Below, in pieces: positions 1-11,213 of a stretch of DNA of 64,000 bases. The translations under genes and the position numbers were made by a program. Source of the DNA: Thermothelomyces thermophilus ATCC 42464 (taxonomy: Eukaryota > Ascomycota > Sordariomycetes > Sordariales > Chaetomiaceae). Numbering within the stretch: position 1 is the stretch's first letter; every line of letters begins with the position of its first letter. Location of the stretch: NCBI RefSeq assembly GCF_000226095.1, contig NC_016473.1, positions 2,604,001 through 2,668,000 on the forward strand, read 5' to 3'. The notes under the pieces are model-generated. The model made no database searches and was not told the DNA's origin. It worked only from the letters and a program-made list of their open reading frames with translations.

Positions 1-1260
1 TCTTTAAGGGTAATATTATCTAGGTTAATAAAGTATATATTAAGAGTAAAACTAAAGTTATAATAGTTATAATTAAACTATTCCTTAAAGCTTATATCAT
101 ATTATTAGAACTTAGTATAGATAGTAAAGGAGTATTTATTAAAATATTATATCTAATTTATTATAATCTTAGTATTATTAAATACTATCTCTAACTTATA
201 GAATCGAATCTCCTTATTAAGACTATTAATATCCTAATCTTCTAATAGCTACTATTTAAAGATATAAAATACTAAGATAGTATTACTAATGGTATTTCTA
301 ATACTAATTATATTTATTAACTTTTAGTTATAAAGGTCTAAAATCTTTAGCTAATAAAATACTATAATAAGCATTCTATATTAATATCTAAAGGAAGGAA
401 CTAACCTTCTTCTTCTTATCTATTTTAACTATTAAAATCTTAAACTACCTATTTAATATTATAAGTATATATCTAGTTTCGTCTATATTCTAATAACTAG
501 ATATAATAATCTTAAAGCTTTTAATAATATCTTTAAGCTTATTAAAGAATATCTCTAGTTCTTCTACCTATTATTTAGCTAAAAGTCGGTTTACTTCGAC
601 TAATTTAAAGAATATCAGCTAAAACTATAGATAATCTTATTTCTAATATAACTACTAGTACTTATTAATAAGAAGGTAGGGAGGATTATAATATACCTAT
701 AAATGGTTAGTAGTATCTTAGAGAAGATCTTTAGTAGCAAGAGAACCAGATTCGATAAGCTAATACGCGTATCCTTTAAGGGCCAAATCTTCGTCGTTTC
801 GAAGTAACTAAGGTCTTCTAACTACGTTACTACTAGTAGCTAGAAGTCTAGTATCCTTTAAAGACTTTAAGTGCTAGCTAACCTAGGTCTTTCTAGTCTT
901 AAATAGCTAAGCCACGTACCAAATACTAGGTTACTTTCTATAGGGTAAACGGCTAGTTCGGTAGCAAGCTTAAGTGGCAAGGAGCCATTTAGCGGCCCCT
1001 ATATTAGCTGGTTCCTAGATTTAGTTAGTTAGAGGCATCATATATAGGAGAGTAGGTTTAACTAGGCTTGTAGTAGTAGTTATGTCTTCGAATATAGGGA
1101 GTTGGCTAGTAAAATTGGACGCGGATTTGGACGTATACCTGTCTGGCTATATTAGTATGTCCAGGGGTTTTGGCCCTACCTGTCGGGAGACAGGTGGTAG
1201 TCCTGAACTAATTAGTTAGCAACTAACCACCGGGTAGTGTACGGAGTAGTCGACTCTGCA
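1..1260. repeat. AT-rich, RIP-like decayed repeat (fossil, family undetermined)
   Basis: The first ~740 bases are extremely AT-rich and dominated by TA-containing words. Only about two CpG dinucleotides are visible in the first 580 bases, which is the pattern left by repeat-induced point mutation in filamentous ascomycetes. From ~740 to ~1260 the composition rises toward that of the neighbouring DNA but stays rich in CTAG/TTAG words. No open frame of useful length survives, so the element is thoroughly broken and old. The family (retroelement or DNA transposon) cannot be assigned by eye, and its left end lies outside the window. Confidence 0.7.
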
Positions 1261-3008
1261 CAAAATCAATAGGGGTCTAGCAGCGGTGATATGAAAAGAA
1301 CCAGAACGGTACGAAGAAAACGGATACGTCTAAGAGTAGTACTATCGGGTGAATCAATTCCGAGAGGGCTTTCGTGCCAAGTTTCGGATGAACGGTGGCT
1401 CAGCAAACCAGTGCGGCTTTACCCTCCTCAGTTTGGCCAGCCTATTTGCTGATGGGAGGAACAAGAAGTCTTGACACGGAGGACGTCCTCCAATTAGCGG
1501 AGATTCAATCAGGCCAAAGTCACTTGGCAGCAGAGATGCTGTAACCCTACCTGAGTCAAAAGATGAGACTGTGCCATGGAGCCTCAATGAATTCTTCTAT
1601 TTAAATGAAGTAGTAGAACAAGTCGAAAGGCGGGCAAGCGAAGATTCGAGCTACAGTTAACGCCATGTACCCGAGATTGATGTTGAGTGTCCCGGCCGGG
1701 AAAAGGGGCGAGTTAGATCCTTCGTCATATTTAATCTGTAGTTTCAGGCCGGTGCATCGAGCGTCAAAGCTATCGTGCTTCACGGTGTCGAACATTGGGT
1801 ACTGAGCTAACCTGTATACCGTACGTAACGTTCGAGGTAGGCAAGGTGACGCTATCAGGTACCATTAAAAATGCTGATGTCCGTGTAAGATGTGCAGAGC
1901 GAGCTAAACCCAATGCAATGTTGTGGCCATTGTTTCGATCGCTGGCAGCAGACAACCAACAGTTTTTGCGGCGCCCGAGCCACAAAAGGTTGCCAATAAC
2001 TCAGCTACCTGAGGCACATAACTACCTACCTTACATACAGTACATACATACATACAATACATACGCTCGTACATACATACATGCATACCTTACTCTACCG
2101 TGGGCCACTGGGATATGCAGCTACAGGACCACGCCCTGCTCATCCCTGGCACTCACTTGGGACCGGCACTTCCTTTCGCGACTTGGTATTGATGGTGCAT
2201 GTCCTGGCGCGAAGGTGAAAATGCGAGAAGGCAGGAAACGGATGTGCAGTGCTGCTGGAGCAAGCTCTTCAGCTCTCAAGTTGGCAGGCCAATTGAATCG
2301 TGGCCGGGCCAACACCGGTCAACCGCCAGTAGATGAACGAGCCATGTCGAGAATGTCCACCGGTGAACTCCCATGCCATTTTATCCCCTTTGCACAAACC
2401 CCGATCTCCTCCCTTAACCCCTTCTCTCACCTACCCCTTTCCGCCTTCCGCCTTTCAACCCTCCGCATCAAACGCTCTCTCTCCGGCATCTATTCGCCCT
2501 TAACCCAGGTTTTTTAAGAAAGGGGCGCGAGATCCAATTGACGACAACCTCCCAAAGGACGCGTGTACCGTGTCCGCGAGGTTAGGTTGCCAGAGCGCTG
2601 CGATTTTATTCGTCGCCTGCCGTAGCAGTCTGCTGCTCTTGCCGCAGGTGTGCGAAAGCAAACGAGGACTCGGACCCGTGCCCAGCTCCGCAATTCTTTC
2701 CCCTGCTGGGTTCGGCTGTCAGAGTGGAACTCCCAGCCAGTGGAGGACCTTTCCCAGCTGCTTCATTTTCCCAAAAACCCGCTGTCTGCTGCGGACGTCC
2801 ACCGGGTGACAAAAGGTATGCGCCGCCGCCGACACCGGTTCTGGCATTTGATGATTCCATTTGGCTGACACGCATTTTTTGCAACCACATTGCCAGGCAG
2901 CGTCTTCGGATAGCCGCATCATCCCCTTTCCCTCACCCCCCCCCTTTCCCCGTTTCGACCCTCGAACGAGTTCGGCCCTCGAGCTCGACCGCTGCTCCAA
3001 CCGCAGCC
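1261..3008. other. Intergenic region with CATA microsatellite and pyrimidine-rich promoter tract
   Basis: No conserved gene was recognised here. A CATA/TACA microsatellite lies at about 2036-2098. A CT-rich stretch at about 2395-2510 and further pyrimidine-rich DNA at 2925-2960 precede the next gene and resemble fungal core-promoter tracts. Several ORFs cross the region, the longest at 1795-2517 on the plus strand, but they run through the microsatellite and show no domain, so they are not called. Confidence 0.5.
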
Positions 3009-5131
3009 ATGGCGACTCAGCAGAACCCGCCCTTCAAGGTCGACCGCTACGTCGTCATCCACGTCGCCACGACCTGCGATGAACACGGCGTCTACGTGAC
3101 CAAGGACTCGGCCGAGGTGATCGAGCTCGGCTGGATCCTGCTCGACGCAAACACGCTGGATGAGGTGGGCCAAGCCAACCCCTATCTGAAAATTCGAAAG
3201 AACTGCTTGTTTCTCACCAGCGTTGTCCTTACAGCTTCACCGCGAGAGCGTGCTCGTCAAGCCCGTCAACACCCCAATTACCCCCCTCTGCAGTGAGTTC
3301 CGGAGCCCCGTCTTGCCCACCCCCAGGCGAGGTCTCTTCGGCGGCCGCCGCCTCGCCTTGTTGTGCAACACACCGAGCCCGCCTTGCTGACCAATCGATG
3401 CCAGCGAGCTTGACCACCCTGACCTGGGAACATGTTCGGAACGCCGGCACGTTTAGAGACGCCATTAACCGCTTTGACGCCTTCGCCTCGGAGCATCTGA
3501 CCTCGCAGAACCTCGACTTCGTCTTTGTCACCCTCGAGGCATGGGACCTGCGCGTGCAGCTCCCCCGCGAGGCTCGGGACAAGTCGGTCGTCCTCCCTCC
3601 GTACCTGCAGCACTCTCGGGCCTTCGAGCTCCGTACCGAATACCAACGCTGGCAGCAGCACCATCCCGAGTCGCTGCCCTTTGGGCCGTCATCCCTGGCC
3701 AATATCTGCGCCGCCTTGGAGGTCGAAGCCGTCCAGTCCAGCGCCCCCATCAAGCACAACCTGCCCTTCCATCTGCAGGCCCTGGCGCCGGCGTCGCCCC
3801 GCCGGGCCATGGAGGAAGCCGTGACCCTCGCTCGCGTGCTTCGTGGCCTGATCCGGAAGTCCCAGCCGCCGCATGAGCACCCCGACGTGCTCACCAGGCC
3901 CATGGACGCCCGCGCCGATGTCCGCGCTTTCCTTTCGGAGCGCAGCAAGGTGCTGCACCTGTCCGGATTGCCCCATGACACCACTCAGTCGGAGCTGGAG
4001 AGCTGGTTCACCCAGTACGGCGGCCGTCCCATTGCCTTCTGGACGCTGCGCACCCCGGAGCAGCACAAGCCGACCGGTACCGGCTTCGCCGTTTTCTCAT
4101 CCCATGAAGAGGTACAGTAAATTGCCCCCAATTGGCCCAGGCACCCTCTTTGCCCCGCCGCCGCTTCCCATTTGCTTCGACTCGCTAACCCTACCTAGGC
4201 TGCCGAGAGTCTGTGCATGAATGGGCGCGCCTTGAACGAGAAGGCGATTGAGGTGTCTCCGTCTTCGAGTAGGGTTCTTGACCGGGCCGCCGAGATCCTC
4301 ACGCCCTTCCCGCCGAGCAAGAACCGGCCTCGGCCTGGCGACTGGACCTGCCCGTCATGCGGCTTCTCCAACTTCCAGCGTCGTACCGCCTGCTTCCGCT
4401 GCTCGTTCCCTGCCGTCACCGCCGGGCCTGCCGGCGAGATTGGTTACGGCTACGGCTATGCGGCCCCCGCCATGATGCCTCCGCCTCCTCACATGGGTCA
4501 TCACGGCCACGGCGGTGGTCACGGCCGCATGGGTGGCTCCGGCGTTGTTCCTTTCCGCGCCGGCGATTGGAAGTGCGGCAACGAGGTCTGCGGCTACCAC
4601 AACTTCGCAAAGAACGTTTGCTGCCTCCGCTGCGGCGCCAGCCGTGCCGGTGCGGCCGTGGTGGCCGACTCCGGCTACCCATCTCCCATGGATGCCCCTT
4701 CGTCCTACGGCATGGGCCAGGGCTCGATGGGCGGCAATCCCGGCGCCGGGCCCGGCCCGTTCGGCACCGCTGCCGGCGGCTTCGGCTCTGGTGCCGGCTA
4801 CGGTCAGCACTTTGGCGGGCCCCCCAGCACCTACGCCCTCCCGTCCGGCTTGGGTGGTGGCGCCGCGCCATACCCTCCTCTGAACACGCACTTTGGTCCT
4901 GCGCCGGGCACCACCCACTCTGCCGGTCCTTTCGACAGCCGCGCGGCTGAGGCGGCCTTCCAGTCGGCAGGCAACGGCCCTGCTTCTGCCGGGCCCGGCA
5001 ATAACTTCTACTCGCAGAACGAGAACGACCCCTTCGCGTTCCTGTCCTCTGGTATCGGCAGCCTCTCGGTCAGCAACCAAGATGCCCGTCAGAACGGCAG
5101 CGGCGCAACCCAGAACAAGTCGCCCGCCTAA
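3009..5131 (+). CDS. Nrp1-type RNA-binding protein (ERI-1-like exonuclease fold, RRM, two RanBP2 zinc fingers)
   Basis: Exons 3009-3164, 3235-3292, 3405-4111 and 4199-5131 join in frame to 617 residues. The order is an N-terminal DEDDh exonuclease-like domain (about residues 9-200), an RRM (about 256-332), and two RanBP2-type zinc fingers with cysteines near 358/361/372/375 and 433/438/449/452. A Gly/Pro/Ala-rich disordered tail follows. This architecture is that of yeast Nrp1, an RNA-binding protein found in stress granules. The first exonuclease motif reads VVIHVATTCDE where active relatives have a D-x-E pair, so nuclease activity is doubtful; the later WDLRVQLPREA block is kept. The start sits in the good context GCCATGG and is followed directly by the conserved fold. 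Role by family: RNA binding in mRNP granules. Family assignment is firm; the molecular function is inferred. Confidence 0.85.
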
Positions 5132-6937
5132 GCGTCAGCCACAGTATAACCTCCAACAATCTTTATCGCTAAACGGTAGGGACGATGCCTTCGCTCAAAG
5201 GCTGCCACCGCTCCGTCTGCTCTTTCACGCGTGGCTTTCTTCGGCAAGTTTGGGAACGAGGGATAGAGGATTTATCTGGGCCTTGGCAATATTCTGCGGC
5301 AAAGTTTCGTCTGTTTCTTCAGTGCGAGGCGGGTTAATGAGCATTTGGGAGAGATACCACCGCCATCCACCTTACTGGGTTTGTGTGGTTGAAGGGCACG
5401 GCAAACGGACGGGTGGCAGGGGTCAAAAAGTACAAAGGGCTGGAAAGACAAAAGAAAGATGCCATTCTTAACAGGGTCCCCTTCAGGGCGGAGTTTTCTC
5501 GAACCGACAACACATTGTACTAGTTCTCTCTTTACGGCACGGGGTCACAAAGGGGGGATCTGGGAAATGCTCTCTCTCCTCAAATCGCCCGGGTCACTCA
5601 CACATACTGTTGTTTCCAATTCTCGTCGACTTCGAAACTCGCAACAATGGGCAGAACCGATCGAAAGTGGGCATTGGGCTGGGCTGGGCTGGTTGGGCTG
5701 GATCAGGATTCGGGGCGGGCGCGTGGGAAAATGGGAGGTGGAGAGGCGTGCATAGCGAGGGAGTGTTCAGCGGTTTATATCCGGCCTTTGGTGCTCGTAA
5801 AATGGCGGTTGGGGGGATCACATGCCTTTGCGCTGTTTCTTGTGTGTTAATCTTTGTCCTCTTTTTCATGTTTTTGTTCTTTTTCGCTTTTTCTTCTCCC
5901 CTGATCTTTTTTCTTGTCCCGTTCTTTTTATCTACTCAAACTATGAGGCTCCAGATTGAGGTCTTTTTTTTTCCCTCTCATTTCAAGGAGAGCTTTTCTG
6001 CTGGAAGGGGTCGGTGCGGGAGTAAAGCGGGACGTTAGGGGGCGAAAGGGGTGTTGATTTCGGACCGGAATCGAGGGAGGGAGGTTGTTATTTTTTCTCG
6101 CTGATGTGCCTGAAATTATGTTCAACGTCTTTATATTTCTTACACTCCTGTCGCCATACGCCTGAGCTAACTGCCACATACCAAACACGCTGTCGAGGTG
6201 CCCTGCACCTGCCCCATGTCTGCAAACCCCGTTGTCTTCTTTTGTTGCACCTCGAGATCCTCACCGGTCTTGGCTTCCTGGATTGAGGTTCCGTAACGCG
6301 GGGGACAAGAAGGGAAGGTTATAATGAATCCAGGGCGCTTGGTCTGAACTTGAAGCCGGGGGGGCCGCTCTCCTGATGGTCGAAGTAGTCCAGTCGGCCA
6401 GAGAAGGGGCCAGCGATGCGGACACAGGCTCTGCTTGTACATACAGTACAAGTGCCTTCGTTATGCTACTCTTCGCGTTGCCCACCAGGCTCAGCTTCTT
6501 CCACGACAATGCTGCTTCGCCGACCTCCGTGGGTCCGCTAGCATCGAAAGGGACAATCAAAGCATGGCCATTTTATGGGAAAAATAATGTAGGCTAACTA
6601 GCTAACTATCACCGGGATTACAAGAGAGTCATGGTTCATAAGTGGGAGAGGAATAACCCAGCCACATCCAGGTCCTAGCAAGACTCCAATTTCATCTCCG
6701 GCACTCATAACTAAAAAAGAAAAGATGCTCCCCAGGTAACTGATTCCCATTCCAGTCCAGGCTCACCAAGGGTGAGCTTATACTGAGCAGGAAGCCTCGC
6801 AAGGGCTCTAAGAGCAAACAAAGCGTCCACCTAGAACTGATGGTCTCCCCCACCCAGATCTAGAAACCGAACAAGGCATGGCCAGGAGGGCAGTAAGGAG
6901 TATGGCCGGGCTTGCATGCAGTGCAACCAAACCAAAA
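5132..6937. other. Intergenic region between convergent genes
   Basis: This holds the 3' flank of the Nrp1-like gene on the left and of the F-box-like gene on the right. It contains T-rich stretches (about 5850-5990) and a G/T-rich patch (about 5670-5710). No conserved coding sequence, RNA gene or repeat was recognised. Confidence 0.5.
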
Positions 6938-9900
6938 CTACCAAGGCCGGAACCAGTCCCGCAGCCGTCTCGTCCGCTCGTCCTCGCCGATATCCTCGTC
7001 GGCGGTGTACCGGGTCATGTCAATCTCGTCGGAATCCTGAGCCTCGGCCATCTGCTGCGCAACAAGATGCTGGTAGTCCTCTTGGCCCTGCCAGACGTGC
7101 AGGCCGCCCATCAGGATGTTGATGTCTTCCCCTTCCGTCTCCACGTCGGCGTCGTCGTCGTCGTTGTTGTTGTCGCCGTCATCGCCCATCTCCGTATCAT
7201 CATCATCACCATCTTCGTGGTGGTAATAGCCAGCGTCGCCGGAATTCCGCAGCAGGAAGTCGTCCCAGCCCACGCTCAACGCCCCGCCCGTCCCGCCGGC
7301 ATCCGCGCCCTGATGACCCGCGCCCTGATGACCCGCGCCCTGATGACCCGCGCCCTGATGACCCGCGCCCTGATGACGACCGTCTCCCAGGGCCAGCATC
7401 GTCACGCACCCGCCCCCAGAGTGTTCCGACTGGTGGTGGTGGTGGTGATGGTGGTGGTGGTGGTGCTGCTGGCGCTGCTGATGGGAGCTCTCGTTCCTAG
7501 CGTGGGTGCGCTCGTCGGCGGCGCGCTCGTCATCGTTCTCGAATCCGGGACCGTCCCCTTGTCCCGTTTCGTCGTCATCGTCGTCGTCGTCAAAATCCTC
7601 GTCGGAGTAGGTCAGGTCCGCCTGCGCCAGCAACATCTCGTCCGTGTTCTCCGACAGGGCCGTCGCGGGCGTGTGCGGGACCACGGTCGGGTCGACGTTG
7701 TAGATGGGCACGCTGGGCAGGTCGTCGTCGCCTTCGTCATCGTCGCTTTCTTCGTGTTCCGTCGCGACTTCGTCATATCCGGCCGACCCACACTCATCAT
7801 CCCCTTCTCCTCCTCCCCCGCCACCTTCTCCGGGTCCGTGTGAAGATGGAATCCGACGCCAGTATCGGTCGCCGTCCTCGTCGTCGTTGCTGTAGCCGGG
7901 CCACTCGCCGCCGTCCGAACCGGGATCGGAATCGTCCCGGAAGGAGCGCGCCGGGCGGAGGGAGTTGATGAGCCGGTTGAGCTCGGAGGGCGGGATCGGG
8001 TCGAGGGCGAGGTCCTCGTCGGCGATGGCGGAGAGGTCGTCGTCGTCGTCGTCGTCCGGGCCCAGCGGCGGCTGTTGGTGCCGAGCCTGCTGAGCCGGGC
8101 GGTGGGCAAGGTTCGAGAAAGCTTGGGTCGCGGGTGGGTGCCTCGCCGCGGTGGCGGGGGAAGAAGAGTCAATGTCCATAGGTTCAGGGTCCGGATCCGT
8201 GCCGGAAGGATGGGGGCGAGACCGGGAGTAGGGACCCGGGTCTGGGCCCGGCGGGTCGGTGCAGTTGTTATTATTGCTCGTGTTGTAGTTGCTGGCGCGC
8301 CGCGGGCGCTGGGGAGGCCGGGCGAATTGGGCAAGCTGGCTCTCCATCTCGGCCGGAGACGGGTCCGGCAGCTTGAACTTGGCCTTGAGCTTCTTTGCGC
8401 CGCCCGTCGCCTGGGTTGTCAACTTGGCCAGCCGGGCCCAGGCGATGTCGTAGTTCCACCGGGCGCCGTCTAGCTCCTTGACCTCGTCCATCTCCTCCCG
8501 CTCGGCCTCGAGGATCGCGGCCTTTTCCTCGTCCGTGAGCGTCTTCCAGCGGGCCTTGCGGGCGTGCTTGGGCTGCCACATGCCCGACTCGAAGGGCACG
8601 TTGCCGCAGCCCGAGTGGATGAGCTCGTGCTTGAGCGGCTTCCAGCCCTGGCAGGCGGGCGGCAAGTCGTCGTCGCTCATGTACATCTCGTCGAGAGCCG
8701 GCACCAGGCTGTTTCCGGTCTCGAAGTCGACGTGCCCGTAGATCATCATCTCCTCGACGCAGCCGTCGAGGTCCAGCTGGCGGCGGGCGCACTCGAGCGG
8801 GATCAGCTCGTCCGGGCGCAGCAGGTGGTCCGGGCCGGTGCCCCAGCCCTCGAAGTGCACGACGCCCAGCTGGTCGATCTCGACGCCGTGGAGCGCCGGC
8901 AGGTTCTCGTCCTGGATCTGCTCCGGGCCGACGTCGTAGCGGAGCTTGAGCCGGCGGATCTCGGCCGGCGTGCGGTACTTGTGGCCGCGGAGGAGGGCCC
9001 AGAGGGGAGACAGGCCTCGCTGGCCGAGCATCAGGCGCATGAGCATGCTCGACTGCGGGCCGAAGACGGGGTCGTTGAAGGCGAGGAGCAGCTTGACCAT
9101 GAAGAGCTGGGCGATGTAGAGGTCCTCGTCGCCGAAGAAGTCCGGGTTGTTGAGCAGCATCATGCGCGCCTGGCTCGTTGCCGCGTCCATGACGAGCCAG
9201 ATCTTCTTGAGCGTCAGGTGGGCACCCTCGGGCAGGCGGTGGCCCCTCCTGGCGAGACAGGCGATGATGTCGCGGACCCGGATCTCACGGTTCACCACCA
9301 TCTGGAGCCAGAGGAGGCCCGGGACCAGGCGGACCTCGCCTTCCTTGTCGTTCAGGGGCGGCTGGCCTTCGATCCTGGCCTGGCCGGGCCCGGTCCGGCC
9401 CAGCTCGCGGTCGGCGGCTGTCGTGAGGCGGTGCGCGGGATCCGGGACGAACCAGCGGTAGTAGACCGGGCTCGAGTAGACGCGGGCGGCGGTGGGCGCC
9501 ATGTGGCAGGCCCAGGCCAAGACGCTGCTGCGCATGTGCTGGTTGACGGCGCGGTGGAAGTCCTTGCTGACGCTGTACAGATTGACGATGTCGACGGGTC
9601 GCACGTGCTTGCACACCTCGACGATGAGCTCGGTGACGCTGCACAGCGAGCCGAGCAGGTTGAAGCGGCCTTTCTTTGGTGGCGCTGGCGCTGGTGGTGC
9701 CTCCGGACGACTACACAGCGACCGCCACTCGGCGGTGGCACGCTTCATCGCCCGAAGGCGCTGTCGGGCGATCTGGCGAAACTCGGCGAGGGCAAACATG
9801 TTGGCGTCCCGTACGCCCTGGTCGGCGAGCATCTTCTGCCACTGCGACTCGAACTCATCCTCGTCTTCTTCTTCCTCGTGTAGGTGGCGGCCACCATTCT

Positions 9901-10216
9901 TCTCTCCTCCTCTTCGTTCTTCCTCTTCTCCTTCTTCATCCTCCTCCTCCTCCTTCTCCTCCTCCTCTCCCTCATCTTCGTCGTCTTCGGTCTCGTAAAT
10001 CTTGTACGCCGCCGAGTGGTCGAGCCGGGTCCGCTTGAACGAGTGGGACGGCGTCCTGTTCATGTGAGAGACGATTTCTTGAACATTGGGCCTGATTCCT
10101 CGTGCCTCGATTTCCTCGCGAGTAGCATTTGCGCGGGCGGCTTGCGCGCGCGCGAGTCGACGCCGAGCAGCCTCCAGGTCGCCGCCGCTCGCGCCGTTTC
10201 CGTGAGGTGCCGACAT
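6938..10216 (-). CDS. Large acidic F-box-like protein, function unknown
   Basis: A single uninterrupted frame of 1092 residues reads from ATG at 10214-10216 to TAG at 6938-6940. A further upstream in-frame start would be TTG, so the ATG is preferred. Residues ~75-125 are a Glu/Asp-rich segment. Residues ~187-230 look like an F-box (LLGSLCSVTELIVEVCKHVRPVDIVNLYSVSKDF is its core; only the pattern of leucines and VSK is diagnostic). A long globular region follows to about residue 600. The C-terminal half is disordered, with Asp/Glu runs, a poly-His tract and five GHQGA repeats. F-box proteins usually present substrates to SCF ubiquitin ligases, but no substrate domain is recognised here, so the role is an inference. 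A nucleotide-level 15-bp tandem repeat lies within it (separate entry). Confidence 0.8.
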   Translation of the reverse strand: MSAPHGNGASGGDLEAARRRLARAQAARANATREEIEARGIRPNVQEIVSHMNRTPSHSFKRTRLDHSAAYKIYETEDDEDEGEEEEKEEEEDEEGEEEERRGGEKNGGRHLHEEEEDEDEFESQWQKMLADQGVRDANMFALAEFRQIARQRLRAMKRATAEWRSLCSRPEAPPAPAPPKKGRFNLLGSLCSVTELIVEVCKHVRPVDIVNLYSVSKDFHRAVNQHMRSSVLAWACHMAPTAARVYSSPVYYRWFVPDPAHRLTTAADRELGRTGPGQARIEGQPPLNDKEGEVRLVPGLLWLQMVVNREIRVRDIIACLARRGHRLPEGAHLTLKKIWLVMDAATSQARMMLLNNPDFFGDEDLYIAQLFMVKLLLAFNDPVFGPQSSMLMRLMLGQRGLSPLWALLRGHKYRTPAEIRRLKLRYDVGPEQIQDENLPALHGVEIDQLGVVHFEGWGTGPDHLLRPDELIPLECARRQLDLDGCVEEMMIYGHVDFETGNSLVPALDEMYMSDDDLPPACQGWKPLKHELIHSGCGNVPFESGMWQPKHARKARWKTLTDEEKAAILEAEREEMDEVKELDGARWNYDIAWARLAKLTTQATGGAKKLKAKFKLPDPSPAEMESQLAQFARPPQRPRRASNYNTSNNNNCTDPPGPDPGPYSRSRPHPSGTDPDPEPMDIDSSSPATAARHPPATQAFSNLAHRPAQQARHQQPPLGPDDDDDDDLSAIADEDLALDPIPPSELNRLINSLRPARSFRDDSDPGSDGGEWPGYSNDDEDGDRYWRRIPSSHGPGEGGGGGGEGDDECGSAGYDEVATEHEESDDDEGDDDLPSVPIYNVDPTVVPHTPATALSENTDEMLLAQADLTYSDEDFDDDDDDDETGQGDGPGFENDDERAADERTHARNESSHQQRQQHHHHHHHHHHHQSEHSGGGCVTMLALGDGRHQGAGHQGAGHQGAGHQGAGHQGADAGGTGGALSVGWDDFLLRNSGDAGYYHHEDGDDDDTEMGDDGDNNNDDDDADVETEGEDINILMGGLHVWQGQEDYQHLVAQQMAEAQDSDEIDMTRYTADEDIGEDERTRRLRDWFRPW
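7305..7378 (-). repeat. 15-bp tandem repeat, about 5 copies, in coding sequence
   Basis: The unit GCGCCCTGATGACCC repeats five times almost perfectly and encodes GHQGA repeats in the disordered C-terminal part of the F-box-like protein. Because the unit is a multiple of three, copy-number change keeps the frame, so strains are likely to differ in length here. Confidence 0.9.
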
Positions 10217-11213
10217 GCCGCGCAACTGGAAAGCAAGATGAAAGATTCGGGAAACCGATCTCTATCGAGCCCGAAAAGATGTATGATGGAATTGGGGTTG
10301 CAGTTGGGCTCGGGATGCCGGAGAGATGTATTGCAATCTGCTCGTCGACAGTTCCCCGAGACAGAAGATATACGAGGAGGAACTGGGCCCTGGGCCAGAA
10401 GTTGCGAACGCAGACGTAGTTGATTAAACACAGGTGAGAGAGAGGCCGTTGTTTGTTGAGGTCGGTTTCTTCGGAAACTCGCATCGCGTTGCGCATTGAA
10501 AGTGACCGTTAGTATTGTCGGAAACCTATTGTCAGCTGTCGATAATGGCCATCTACAATAGCAACAAGTGGAAGGACAATACTATGTCATTCGCCTGCCA
10601 GTCAACAACACAACTCTGAATGAGACTACAGACCAGGACCGTTCGTCACAATAGGCGGGCAAGCCACCATCGAATTCAGAACATGGAAGTCAATGCATTG
10701 ACGAGGGCACATTCAACGCTACCGCCCCGGTCTTTTGTGCTCTGCCGTCGGCTTTTCTTCCCCTCCGAGAGGGAGAGAGAGAGGGTCCGCTGACGAACTA
10801 CCCAATACCAGAGGGCTTCACAGGCGTGCGCATGTATGTATGGTACATGCCAGAGAAGGGCAACAACCAATATCATACACGACAGCTCTCCCATCTCCCA
10901 CAACCTTCAACAACTGATCGCCCTTAAGGGAGAGGTAGCCCCTCAATCCCACAATGTATAGCTCCAGAGGCCTCCCTCATCCCTGTTCTCCAGACCCCGG
11001 CGCTATGTTGCCCCGTTCGCGATTCTTCTGCTGTTCTTCAGCCTGTTTCTTCTCCTGTTCCTCGGCCTCTTTCCTCAGTTCCTCAACCTGTTTCGTCCAC
11101 GCATTCCTGGTCGTCACAAATGATACTTGCTGCTTCGGCTTATTGGATGTCTCCGCTGCCTTGGCACCTCCTCTCGCAGCCCGCCGCGACCTCGGATTCT
11201 TACCATCCCCCTT
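10217..11213. other. Intergenic: promoter of the F-box-like gene and 3' flank of hat2
   Basis: Two genes on the minus strand are separated by about 1 kb. A GA-rich patch (about 10768-10785) is present. No conserved coding sequence was recognised; the short ORFs that end just before 11214 are antisense to, or downstream of, hat2. Confidence 0.5.

Noticed and set aside
1795-2517. 240-residue plus-strand ORF
   Set aside because: Runs through a CATA microsatellite and CT-rich promoter sequence; no domain, no conserved pattern.
7305-7378. CRISPR-like repeat array
   Set aside because: Contiguous 15-bp tandem repeats without spacers, in coding frame, in a eukaryote.
6878-7843. 321-residue plus-strand ORF with long Val runs
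   Set aside because: Antisense to Asp/His codon repeats of the F-box-like protein; Val runs are complementary artefacts.
8564-9883. 439-residue plus-strand ORF opposite the F-box-like gene
   Set aside because: GC-rich shadow frame antisense to a clearly coding frame; its composition (Val/Leu/Glu/His rich) mirrors the codon bias of the other strand.
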